From assembly GCA_014885115.2 (NCBI GenBank), contig WKLE02003470.1, positions 1-64,000 of the forward strand: DNA of 64,000 nt, written 5' to 3'. A program made the translations under genes and the position numbers. Shown here piece after piece: positions 11,901 to 22,035 of this stretch. Source of the DNA: Asterionellopsis glacialis (taxonomy: Eukaryota > Bacillariophyta > Plagiogrammaphyceae > Rhaphoneidales > Asterionellopsidaceae). The first letter of the stretch is position 1; each line of letters opens with the position of its first letter. The notes beneath the pieces were generated by a model. The model ran no database searches. It worked only from the letters and a program-made list of their open reading frames with translations, and was not told where the DNA came from.

Positions 11901-12940
11901 GCGCTATGCTAAGAAATGTGAAGTCGACAGAAGAGCTTCTCCGGGGGATGTCTGTTCATCATTGGCCGTTTTACTCTGTCGATGACTTTAGTAAAAGTAC
12001 TCTCTGTAGAAATGATAAGCAGTTTGCCATGGATAATCTTTCTAGAAGGGCCTTTCGGGCGACATGGCATCATTTTCATGGCGTAATAAATTCAACTCTT
12101 GACAGAGCTCACTTGGATGCACATGGAATGGAACTTGCCTTGGATGTCTTAAAATATTCCTTGGTGACTTGTATCTGCCTCAACATGCATATGGAGAAGT
12201 CTGCATTTGTAATGCAGCTCGCTAGATTCAGGTTGTTTACAGAAAGGCGTGATGGGAACATTGCGGAGCGCAATCTAACTACAGTCAAGTTGGAAGATTG
12301 GTACAAACAGTTGGAGATGGATTCTTCTGATCCAATGAACCAATCTGGCTTGTTATCTGCTCTTGATCAGATTCACTTTATAATTGAAGATTTGCGTGCA
12401 TCTCTTCAGGTAGATGCTGGTTTGATGAAGAAAATGAATCAAGTGACTCGTAGAATTCACAATGGTGGATTTCTCCTGGCTGACCCATACCGTTCCTTTG
12501 TAAGGGAGGGTGATCTGGTCAAGAAGTCAAATCGTTCTGGACGAAGCACGACATACCGATTCTTTTTGTTTTCCGATTATCTGGTTTACTCTAGGAAAGC
12601 ATCACCTACTGACACACTATTTAAAATCCATGAAGAATTGCCTCTTCATCGGATGAAACTTGTAGATTATTTCCCAGCATCTACGAAAAAGGTAAAGAAA
12701 AACGCGAAACAAACGTTTGAAATTCATCACCCTATCAAAAGCTTTATGGTTGTTGCATCATCTGTAGAGGAGAAAAAGTCATGGGTTCTAGACATTCGCC
12801 AAGCTATTGACAGGGAGAGGGAACGAAGAATTCATCTTGAAAAAGCTAGATTATCAGCATCTATGCATGCTCTTATCAATGAGGGTCGATTTGCGGAAAT
12901 TGTTCCACCTTCTGTTGATATGGGGGACGAAGAAAATTGA
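5975..12940 (+). CDS. Large Arf guanine-nucleotide exchange factor with MABP, Sec7 and PH regions
   Basis: Two exons, 5975-10537 and 10628-12940, join in phase 0 across a 90-bp intron (GTAAAT donor, CTTTAG acceptor) to give 2291 residues. Residues about 559-750 resemble an MABP beta-prism (ITDIVVTHEDDLPPKGYY, LNFGLSDEPVFLCYRR, GAPVFLAFRQR), which binds membranes. Residues about 1708-1909 are a Sec7 domain with the glutamic finger in FRLPGEAQ (Glu near 1815) and IIMLNTDLHK. It should catalyse GDP/GTP exchange on Arf. Residues about 2144-2246 form a PH domain (REGDLVKKS, YRFFLFSDYLVYSRK, KKSWVLDIRQAI). The first 550 residues are Ser/Thr-rich and probably disordered. The helical middle (about 900-1490) is unassigned. 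Sec7-PH resembles EFA6/IQSEC-type GEFs, and the MABP addition is unusual. Confidence 0.9.
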
Positions 12941-13110
12941 AAGTAAAAAAAAACAACACAGCAACATCTCTTATGATTTTGTATAACAAAATAATGTTTA
13001 TATATATGCATATTCCGAAGTATCAGTTTCTCTAGGCTACTTATTTTAGACAAGGTTTCATCACGATATGAGGGTACAGAATCTGGTACCAGTTTAACTA
13101 TACACAATTC

Positions 13111-14298
13111 TTAATCCCATTGCCTAGGATTGACTCGAACTGTCATTTCTCCATCTCTCATACCATATCCAACAATCGCCTTACATGCCAATCTCCACCG
13201 AGGAGTATCCTCTAACATTTGTTGTTCTGCAACACGCTGGGGGTTAAGTAATTCACTACCTCTTACTATAGTCACAACGCATGTTCGACACAAGCCACCA
13301 GCACCACAATTTCCACCATTTTTAGTGTCAAATCGTTGTGCCAATGGGTCATTCAACTTTACACCACGAACTAACATACCCTGTCGTAGGTTTTCACCAG
13401 CAAATAGTTCAAGTTTAGTATTAGGTTCATTTTGAGATGGTGGGTATTGAAGGTTCACAGTAATGATGGGTTTACGACGTAATCGTTTTAGTTCAAGCAC
13501 GTAATATTCGTCATGGCTAGAACTGGGTGGTGGTAAGCTACGAATCGCATCCACCGTTGCATCGTAAGATAAACATTCTGTCTTGGCAGTAAATTCTTCT
13601 TCCGATTCTGTCACAATTTGACCACCCATATTTTTCTTTTTTCGGATAATGGATACCTTCGATATTGAATCACCTGGAAGAATATCCAATCCTCCATAAC
13701 CGTCATCGTTGTAATCTGCGGGTCCGCCTGAAACTAAACCAGATATAAGTGTAATACCCAATCCATCTTCCCGTCCACCCGCAAGTTCCACGAGCGCAAT
13801 ACCTAATCCAGGATTTGTTTCAAGTCTAGGATATGTCACAATTACCTTATCGACAAATAATGTTTCTTCTGATTTCACACCCAAGGACAAATTAATTTCT
13901 TTCTCGGCTGCCTTTTGTACTAAATTTGCTGTCCATTCCTCTTCAATTTGTTCTAATGATTCTAAATTGTACTTATTTAAATCAACTTCAGGTGGACCTG
14001 CACCTTGTAAAATTTGTGTAGCAACATTCTTTGTTGTCCTACCGTACGGACCTTGTTGTGGGGATGGTGTCGATAATGCATGGCAAGAATAAAATGGGCG
14101 TCGTTGTTGTTGCTGCTGCACGGGCAAGGTGACGAGAATTGCTACACCATAGCCAAATCTTCGAATGCATGAAAAAGTCATGGACGTAATCTTCATTTTT
14201 GGGAATACACGAATCTTACTTTTGTATTGAGGGGACTGTGTGTCTTCAGGGTTGTCTATACTGTTCTTGTTTTCTCTAGAACTCAATATAAGGAGCAA
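13111..14298 (-). CDS. PDZ domain plus 2Fe-2S ferredoxin protein, likely organellar
   Basis: The open frame gives 395 residues. The start at 14196 (Met35, MKITSMTFSCIRRFGYGVAI) is more likely, because it places a hydrophobic targeting segment at the N-terminus and gives 361 residues. A PDZ-like region spans the middle (GLGIALVELAGG, LGITLISGLVSGGPAD, DILPGDSISKVS, LSYDATVDAIRSL). The C-terminal 100 residues are a 2Fe-2S ferredoxin fold. Its cluster loop is NCGAGGLCRTC, with a fourth Cys in RWRLACKAI. This suggests an electron carrier or redox sensor anchored to a partner by the PDZ. Targeting to plastid is plausible, but the leader has no clear ASAFAP motif. The gene is divergent from CHMP6 across a shared promoter region. 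Confidence 0.8.
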   Translation of the reverse strand: MLLILSSRENKNSIDNPEDTQSPQYKSKIRVFPKMKITSMTFSCIRRFGYGVAILVTLPVQQQQQRRPFYSCHALSTPSPQQGPYGRTTKNVATQILQGAGPPEVDLNKYNLESLEQIEEEWTANLVQKAAEKEINLSLGVKSEETLFVDKVIVTYPRLETNPGLGIALVELAGGREDGLGITLISGLVSGGPADYNDDGYGGLDILPGDSISKVSIIRKKKNMGGQIVTESEEEFTAKTECLSYDATVDAIRSLPPPSSSHDEYYVLELKRLRRKPIITVNLQYPPSQNEPNTKLELFAGENLRQGMLVRGVKLNDPLAQRFDTKNGGNCGAGGLCRTCVVTIVRGSELLNPQRVAEQQMLEDTPRWRLACKAIVGYGMRDGEMTVRVNPRQWD

Positions 14299-15038
14299 TC
14301 GTTCTGTTTTTTAGGAGAAAGACAACCTTTTCGTCATGTGCATGTAAAGTTTTTCTCTTGTCGGTTTTGTCTCGATTGTTTCACTATATTTAGGGTTACC
14401 TAAATTGAATTTTATTGTTTTAGTTCCTTTTGTAAACACGGAAGAAATAAGTATCTCCTAGTAACATTTCAAAAAAGAACAGTATTTATCTATAAGTGAG
14501 GATTATATAATACCTAAATTATTTGCTTTCCCATGTTGCTTTCTCACTTCTTTCTCTCACTCCTTCCCTCCCTGATTGCTTCTCCTGATTGCGATGACGT
14601 CAGCAATTTTCTCTCATTCGAGTTGAAGTTGAGCTTTTTTTCAATTTCTTGGGTGCGGGTACAGACAGACAGAAAGACTTAAGTCACTTTACATAGTTAT
14701 ATTAGTTCATACCGTTTGGGAGTGCTTTTTTACCGACCCATTGGTCGTCAACACGATTGAACCAAGAAATTTCATCTTCGCCTCAGTGCCAGCCCGGGCA
14801 CACGCAACAACAGGCAACTTCAAGAACACACAAGGCCGGAAACAGAGTAACTTTGAAGAAAACGGCAGAAGAACGAAAGGAAGGACAGATTTAAGAATTG
14901 CTGTTATCTCTCTCACGCAAGCAGAGAGCTCCTAACAAGAGATATCCTCCCGATTGATTGACGAGATACATTGAGACTTTACACAAGGCCTCCTATTCTT
15001 CATATTATATTCCATAAGAAAGTACAATAACAACAAAA
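14299..15038. other. Divergent promoter region, PDZ-ferredoxin and CHMP6 genes
   Basis: About 740 bp with no convincing gene. It must hold promoters for both flanking genes and contains the CRE-type site described separately, pyrimidine-rich CTCACTTCTTTCTCTC stretches around 14540-14575, and A-rich sequence just before the CHMP6 start. Confidence 0.5.
14595..14602. promoter_or_regulatory. CRE-type bZIP site (TGACGTCA)
   Basis: A perfect 8-bp palindrome that continues as TGACGTCAGCA, so it also matches most of a MARE-type bZIP site. CRE-like elements are known CO2/cAMP-response sites in diatom promoters. Here it lies about 400 bp from each of two divergent genes. One exact copy in 64 kb is expected by chance, so function is tentative. 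Confidence 0.3.
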
Positions 15039-15692
15039 ATGGGTGGTTCATTTAGCAGCAACAAATCAAGCAAGAAAACACCACCGCCAATTAGTGACAT
15101 TGATCGTGCTGTATTGGATTTGAAGGTATCACGTGATAAATTAACAAGATTTAAGAAAAAGTTAGAACAGGATGATGCCAAATTATTAGCCAAGGCGAAA
15201 CAAGCGAAGGATGCGGGGCAAACTACGACCGCCTTGAATTTACTAAAGTTACGTAAGCACAAACAAACTGCAGTTGCAAGTGTCGAAAATCAATTATTAA
15301 CTGTGCTTCAAATGGTGGACACTATTAGCTCCAAGGAAAACGAAAAGGATGTATTAAAGTCTATGGCTGTGGGTAAGGATGCATTACAAAAGTTACACGA
15401 AGAAACAACATTAGAAGATGTCATTGAACTGATGGATACTATTGAAGAACAAAGTGAAATGGAAAAAGAAATTTCAGCTGCCATGGGTGGTGTACCTGCA
15501 CTTTCTGTAGAAGATGAAGAGTTGGTAGAACTTGAATTAGAAGAACTTGAAAAGGCAATGGCTGGTGAAACAATTCAATTACCACAAGTACCATCTGGTA
15601 AACCATTACCCGAAACACCCACTACTGTGCCCGTCAAAACTGCTACTGCAGAGACTGCGAAATCTTCAGGACGTGTGGCAGTTGCATCTTGA
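15039..15692 (+). CDS. VPS20: ESCRT-III subunit CHMP6/Vps20
   Basis: A single-exon, 217-residue charged helical protein of the Snf7 family. It starts MGGSFSS, a N-myristoylation signal typical of CHMP6/Vps20. The basic N-terminal half (RAVLDLKVSRDKLTRFKKKL, then LLKLRKHKQTAVASVENQL) would bind membrane. The acidic C-terminal half (EDEELVELELEELEKAM) would fold back and also recruit Vps4 through its tail. In the ESCRT pathway Vps20 links ESCRT-II (Vps25) to Snf7 polymerisation during multivesicular-body sorting and membrane scission. Length matches the family. The 5' leader is A-rich (ACAATAACAACAAAA) directly before the ATG. Confidence 0.92.
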   Translation: MGGSFSSNKSSKKTPPPISDIDRAVLDLKVSRDKLTRFKKKLEQDDAKLLAKAKQAKDAGQTTTALNLLKLRKHKQTAVASVENQLLTVLQMVDTISSKENEKDVLKSMAVGKDALQKLHEETTLEDVIELMDTIEEQSEMEKEISAAMGGVPALSVEDEELVELELEELEKAMAGETIQLPQVPSGKPLPETPTTVPVKTATAETAKSSGRVAVAS

Positions 15693-15866
15693 GAGAGGGC
15701 GCAAAAACAATAGCCACGAACATTAAAAAACGGAAAGACCAGTCTACTACTTTTGTAACTGATTTCTGTTTTTTTATACTGGAAATTCTACTAAAGATTT
15801 TTGCGAAATTACTTTACAATAACGCTTTTTAAAGAACTACTGTACATACGTAATTCACACCAATAT

Positions 15867-18800
15867 CTATGCATAAATTGCTTCAGCAAATTCACGTTTC
15901 ACATAAATTTGAGTACCTGAATGGTCTAATACCTCACATACTTGTTCCTTCCATTTGGAATGTTTATCTTTGTTTGCTAGTTCAGCTAAGGCTTGATATG
16001 CGTCACCAGTTAATTTTCTAACTTTCTCTGACATTACCTTTTCCAAAGGAGAATCAAGAGACAATGATTTCTCTACGTCATTTAGTGTTGACAAACCATC
16101 ACCTTCGATAAAGCCACTTATAAATGTATCAACTACATCTACTTGTGATTTGGTATCATCAACACCCATCACAGATAACATGGATGGCAGAGGTAATCCA
16201 CAAACAAGCTTACCAGCTATAATGGCCATGCGAAGTAGGCATACACCCATTTTCAATGCTGGTGCTACACGCTTGAACCATTCCCCAGTAACTTGCAATC
16301 TCAAGGGTGGCTTTATCACTGTATAGGAATGTTGACACACAAAGTATACTTCAACCCATTTGTTCGTTATAGTGGCTGGCCTCCATGATCGCCAATCATT
16401 CTGACGCATTTCTTTGCCGTCTACACCTCCCACTAGTGGTATCACCCATACCAAACGTGGACATGGTGATTTTATACCGGCACTCAACCGTGCAAGTGCC
16501 TTGGTATGTCTACCAAGTTGTACATCTATTCTCGATATACTCTCATTGATCTGTTGGAGTAATTTCAACATTTGTGGTTCCCATATAGAAGTATTGTTTG
16601 ATGGATCAACATTGCCCTTTTGTATTTTGACTAATAATTGATATGTCGACACTGACACCTTCCCATACAAATCACTATTTGTTAAATTCTTGCTTTTGCA
16701 ACCATCAATAGCACATTGTATAGCATAATTTGGATTATTCTTGATATGTTTCACAACATGTTGTTCTAAACATGTCCTATCGATATAATGTCCACAGGAA
16801 CAAAACAATCCTCCCTGGGCTACACTTGCACACAAACAGCACGTATAGTCTGCCGTCTTTGTTGGTGACATATTCATGTCGTCAGACTTTAGAGGAGTTT
16901 CATTGGAATACTCATTCAATGTAGTAATACCTTCCCATGAATCAGGATCACGACCCTCCAATTGAGCCAACATCTTGGCAAGATCATCAATCAATTGGGA
17001 CGTTGTTGGTCTTTGTTCTGGCCAACTTTGGATGCACCGAAGAGCTAATTCTGATATCTGATCAATAATATCATCTAAATCATGCTTTAGGATCGGGTCA
17101 ATATCCAAATCTTTGAGAGATGATGGCATTTTTTCATACTTCTCTGATAAATCACCAAGATCACGATCACCAGATTGTCCTTCCTGTAAGCATCCCGTAA
17201 GGAGCTCTAGCATGGTAATTCCAAAAGAATATACGTCACATGCTGGAATATATCGTTTGGTCCCTTTACTGTACCATGGACAGATATACCCAGGTGTACC
17301 AAAAACTAACTGTCCAGATGATTTAAGTAATGTTCTTCCCACAGATGGATTGCTTTTAGTAACTACTGGGTCTTCCACAAATTTAGCCAGACCACAATCA
17401 ATAAGTTTGGCTGTATAATTAGAATCAAGGCATATATTGCTTGCCTTAACGTCACGATGATAAAATTGATATCCTGATGCACCACCCTTGTGTAAGAAAT
17501 TCAAGGATCGAGCAACTTCATACATAATTTGAATACGTCGATGACCTGATAGAAGAGATCTACCAGCATCAGATCTTAAAAATGAATCAAGTGCACCCCC
17601 CTTTAGATATTCGAAGACAAGGTAGTTCTTACCATGTATTTGACTATCTAAGCAGTACCCATGAAGAAGTACAATATTTGGATGGTGACATCGTTTGAGA
17701 GTCTACAAATTATTATAGAATATGAAAATTTCAAACAAAGAAGCACCAATTTAGATTGGTCTACATGCGTAGTTCACGCTTCCAGTATGATAAAAGTGCA
17801 ATAAAATAACTTACCGCAATCTCTCTTCGGAAACTATCTTGAACATGTTCCCTATCAACTTGTTCTCTAAGATCCAATTGTGGACATTTGACTACAAATT
17901 CATACTGGTACTCGCTATCGTATGCACGATAAACAGTGCCGTACCCACCAACTCCTAGTTTGCAATCAGAAGAAAAATTGTTAGTACAATGCATCAAATA
18001 CTCTTCAGGAAAAATCTGTGGTTCCACATCTGGTTTGTGTAGAATTTTACTCAAGCATAGACGACCCTTCATAATGTTCGTAGACATATTGTCATCTGAA
18101 GTGGTTGTATTTACTGGTGGTCTTTGGATTTCAATGTCTGGTTCGTGCTTTGTGTTTGGTAGGAAGTTTTCCACTTTTAGAGTATCCTTGAATGGATTGT
18201 CTATTTCTGTCTTTCGACTTATTGGTGTTGTTGTAGACGTGGCTATGGTTTCTGGTGTTGCTTGGCTTTCAATGTCTGTTTCAATATTTGTGTAAGGTAA
18301 GAAGTGTTCCACTTTTGAAACTTCTTCAAATGGATTGTCCATTTCTGTCTCTTGACTTTTTGGTGTTGATGTCGACACGGATGTAGTAGTACTTTGCAAT
18401 CCTAAGGGGCTTACTTTACATGGTAGATGCCATGGAATTTCTGTTGGAAGAGATGGCGTCAGTTGTTTTGGAGGAGATTTCGCGGGTTGATAATCATCTT
18501 TTGTTAGCTGCCATAATCTTGCAATGAAACTGTCTCCCATACCAATCGCAATGTTACCACTATCTATCGAAAGAGCAACTGACGTTATTCCTCCATTTTC
18601 ATGTACAGTATCATAAATTTTCTGTTGTGTGGAACGGTTTTGGATAGATTTAATCCATTTCTTTCCACTCTTCGATTTTTTCCCTATTACTCTTGTCGCA
18701 TTTGAAAATAGAAACTGTGCATAGGTTCGTCCTTCGAATGCACTGGTAGGGAAGGTAGGGAAAATATCTTCACTACTACTATCGCTTTCGAACAGATTCG

Positions 18801-19650
18801 TACTAGTCGAGATCAAAGTTACACCTTTGTCTGTGCCTTTCCAGGTCCGTATCGCACAAGGGCATCCTATAGCCCAGAGTTTGACAGTTTGATCTTTTGA
18901 ACCAGTGAAAAGGAAACGATTATCACACGACATTGCTACCGATACGACAGGACTGGTGTGTCCCTTGAAACTTTGTCTTTTGGTTCCATCAGACACCGAC
19001 CAAAGTTTGGCAGTGCAATCATTAGATGCTGTAGCAAGGAATTGATCATTTGGTGAAAAAGCTACCGAATTGATACTCCCCTTGTGTCCACGGAATCTTC
19101 TAATTTCAAGACCGGTATTGAAGTTCCAAAGTCTAACTGAAAAACCACTAGATCCTGTTACAACGAAGCATGTGTCTGTATATGACAGGGCTACCGATAC
19201 AACTGGATTATCGTGGCCTTTAAATGTTCGAATGTCCCTTCCAGTTTGGGATTCCCAAAGTTTAGCAGTCTTATCATCAGATCCAGTAACAACATAAACA
19301 GCATCACTCGAAATTGCTACAGAGCGTATTGGACCTGAATGCCCTGAAAACTTTTGTACAACACTACTTGTTTCTAAACCCCAAAGTTTGGCCGTAGAAT
19401 CATACGAACCACTCACCATGTACGGTCGATTTAAAGCAAATGCAACGGATGTAACTATAAAATTGTGGTCTGCTAGTGTACAAACCTCACTTCCAGATTG
19501 TACATCCCACAGCTTGACAGTGCAATCTTCGGATCCTGTAGCAAGAAGACTTCCATCTGGAGAGAAAGCTACAGACGTAACTGATTGTTTGTGTCCTTCA
19601 AGGGACTTGGATAATACTGTTGTTTCTGATATTGATAAAGACGTAGTCAT
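15867..19650 (-). CDS. WD40 - protein kinase - zinc-finger multidomain protein
   Basis: Exons 19650-17815 and 17702-15867 join in phase 0 (donor GTAAGT, acceptor TTGTAG, 112-bp intron) to give 1223 residues. Residues 1-265 hold six WD40 repeats (SVAFSPDGSLLATGSEDC, TVKLWDV), and a further repeat lies near 345-385. A Ser/Thr/Pro linker leads to a kinase domain (about 559-862) of the TKL/IRAK-like type: glycine loop GVGGYGTVY, Lys588, HRDVKASN (694-701), and IDCG (713-716) in place of the usual DFG, then GTPGYICP. A Cys/His cluster at about 900-975 (CCLC, CSCGH, CLEQH) looks RING-like. The last 200 residues resemble C-terminal segments of stramenopile signalling proteins but are unassigned. It is probably a signalling scaffold kinase. 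Confidence 0.88.
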
Positions 19651-19828
19651 AATCGTGATTTCTGTTTTTCTTTTTTCTTCCTTTTTTCTTTACTCAGCGA
19701 AGCCTATTTTATGAGTTCGGTTTCACAGGTTCGGGTTGTCTAAAAAATTTCAATATTGTATGCTTCATGTCTGTAATCTTGGACGTGAAGTGTCTCAGAA
19801 GGAATTAGTACACATGAACCGTACCTTG

Positions 19829-19946
19829 TACGAGTATTTAAAAAAAAAACGCGCATTTCTAGTCGTATGTATGTATGATGTATTAATACGAGTATTTTTT
19901 TTAAAAAAAACGCTCATTTCTAGTCGTATGTATTAATATGTATGAT
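19829..19946. repeat. ~60-bp tandem direct repeat
   Basis: Two adjacent copies (about 19829-19888 and 19887-19946) share the order CGAGTATTT, an A-run, ACGCxCATTTCTAGTCGTATGTAT and TATGTATGATG. Each carries a homopolymer of variable length. They lie in the spacer between the kinase gene and the MFS gene. Confidence 0.7.
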
Positions 19947-20442
19947 GGACGCAAAAAAGATTTCAAAAAAAGCCAGCACAGAGCAACTCAAAATCGCTGC
20001 GCACCCACACAAAGCCAAATCCCTAATCAATTACAGAAAGATTACTGTCAATACGTACTACATACAGACCCATCGAGAACCCGAAGAAGATTAAAAAACG
20101 GATCTATGCGCCGGACGTCATGGTGATTGATTGATGGGGATAATGACAAGACCCACCAAAAAAGACGACTGCAGCAGGCAGAGAGGACCAGAAGAGTTGT
20201 TTTAGTCTTTAAAGCTTCGCTTTTCTTTCCAGACACAAAACGAACGAACGACTCTTACGGAATGATCGATAGACTAGCTATTGCCTCCAAGGTCAAATAT
20301 AACAGTATTCTGTAAATGCCAAACACATTCTATCACCAATAGTACAGTGCCTGTTGTGACGAAAATTGATCATAGCTAGTAACAATCAGTTCTCTATATT
20401 GTCTACTGCAATCGTACTTAGAGACGAAACAATACGGAGGAT
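19947..20442. other. Intergenic, promoter side of MFS gene
   Basis: No gene seen. A half CRE (ACGTCA, 20115-20120) is present about 320 bp before the transporter start. The spacer 19651-20442 serves two divergent genes. Confidence 0.4.
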
Positions 20443-22035
20443 TTGAACAGTGTTCTTTTTAAGTTTTCTGCGCAGTTCAAAGTTATCATGTCACCTATTA
20501 ATTCATCATGCATCACTACTCCACCTTGTTTAGAAAACGAAGAGAATGAATCATCGCCACTGTTGAGAATGAAGAATCGTCACCAGAAGGAAAATGACGA
20601 AATAGAACAGACAAGAACGTCATCAACAAGCAGCACCCCGAGACTTTTTATATTTTTCTGCATTTCTATGGCATGCCGTGCATTTGAAGCTGGAATTATA
20701 TCAAGTATGATACCTGAAATCAAACATGAGTTAAATTTTGATTACAAGACAGAAGGCATCGTTGCTGCTAGTCCAGATTATGGTATTGTACCTGGTGGTA
20801 TAATGGCAATATTTGCATTTCAATGCTTTCCTGCATACAATTGTTTGGTAGTTGTCATGTTTGGTACATCCCTAGCTACGTTTGCATGTGCTGTAAGACC
20901 CTCCAAGGATAATCTTATCATGGCACGTGCTGTCGGTGGTTTCTTTTGGGCACACGCAGCTACGTTGTACCCTGTATGGATCGATCAATATGGAGGGTCT
21001 ACCGAACGACGGACAATGTGGCTGGCAGGGATGAATGTTAGTCTACTTGTAGGTATTCTAACTGGATATATTGTAGGTGGGATATGCCAATCATCATCAT
21101 CAATTACATGGGTAGAACTTTATTTTGGGGAGGGGTGTCTTATGGCTATCTGTGGTGCCATTCTTCTGACATGTTTCGATAAGAAACTAATTCAAATCAA
21201 CTGCAAGAAGAGTGAAAGTACTTGTCAGGCATCCGTTAAAAATGAGGAAGAACAAATACTACAGGGACCTTCCATTCTTTCGACACAAACAATATCAGAG
21301 GAGCTTCAACCTTCTGTATGGGAGTTACTATCTATGCTACCCAATTGTATGCCTTTTGTCTTGGCTGTCAGTATTTTGGCAATCACAGCTGGATGCACCT
21401 GCTTTGCACTTTACTTCGTAACACAAGTATGTCATGCTCGTGGGTTTGGACACCAAGAGGCTATGATTGTAGTTGCATCTGTCTTTACAACAGCTCCAAT
21501 TTTGGGGATGGTGAGTGGTTCGTGGATTACAGCTAAATTGGGTGGATACAGTCACCATACGTCTACCTTTCGTGTTGCTTTGGTAGCAGCTATAGGGACA
21601 CTTTTATCAGCAATATCTTTTGTATTCTCAAGATCTATGATTTTAAACAAGAGCAACAGTCATATCCCATTCATCGTTGCATCATGGTTATTCTTCTTCT
21701 TTGGTGCTACTCCAGCTTCAACCTTGAATGGTGTTGTTGTTTCAGCGGTACCCATGGGTGCTGCCCATGTTGCTTCGGGGATACAATTTGCTTTTATAAA
21801 TTCTGCTAAAATATTTATCCCACCTATTGGTGGGATGATTGTGGATCAAATGGGATTAATTACAGGATTTGATATGACAACCATAACATGTTCCATGGCT
21901 TTTGTCGTACTTGGTATAGCTGGTGTCATTCATACAAAATCATCATCACCAACATCATCGAACCTTCCACAAGGAGTTCCACCAATGAGAGGTGGTGCTT
22001 CAGTATGTGTAGATGGTTATAATCAAATACCATGA
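20443..22035 (+). CDS. Major facilitator superfamily transporter (Spinster-like)
   Basis: A single-exon polytopic membrane protein of 530 residues, or 515 if Met16 at 20488 is used. About twelve hydrophobic segments are split by a hydrophilic loop (around residues 245-285), the usual 6+6 MFS layout. The first helix carries MACRAFEAGIISSMIP. The loop 2-3 region and the motif DQYGGSTERRTMWLAGMN resemble Spinster/Spns-type lipid or organic-anion carriers, where ERR follows helix 4. The substrate cannot be read from sequence. The acidic, Ser-rich N-terminus (residues 17-62) contains a possible dileucine sorting signal (ESSPLL), which would suggest an endosomal or vacuolar membrane. Confidence 0.82.
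   Translation: MNSVLFKFSAQFKVIMSPINSSCITTPPCLENEENESSPLLRMKNRHQKENDEIEQTRTSSTSSTPRLFIFFCISMACRAFEAGIISSMIPEIKHELNFDYKTEGIVAASPDYGIVPGGIMAIFAFQCFPAYNCLVVVMFGTSLATFACAVRPSKDNLIMARAVGGFFWAHAATLYPVWIDQYGGSTERRTMWLAGMNVSLLVGILTGYIVGGICQSSSSITWVELYFGEGCLMAICGAILLTCFDKKLIQINCKKSESTCQASVKNEEEQILQGPSILSTQTISEELQPSVWELLSMLPNCMPFVLAVSILAITAGCTCFALYFVTQVCHARGFGHQEAMIVVASVFTTAPILGMVSGSWITAKLGGYSHHTSTFRVALVAAIGTLLSAISFVFSRSMILNKSNSHIPFIVASWLFFFFGATPASTLNGVVVSAVPMGAAHVASGIQFAFINSAKIFIPPIGGMIVDQMGLITGFDMTTITCSMAFVVLGIAGVIHTKSSSPTSSNLPQGVPPMRGGASVCVDGYNQIP

Noticed and set aside
6226..12306. Many antisense and out-of-frame open frames across the Arf-GEF gene
   Set aside because: They lie opposite or within a well-supported coding sequence and have no family features.
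10757..12940. Separate Sec7-domain gene starting at 10757
   Set aside because: Exon 2 is open from 10628 and joins the upstream exon in phase 0 across a 90-bp intron with good borders.
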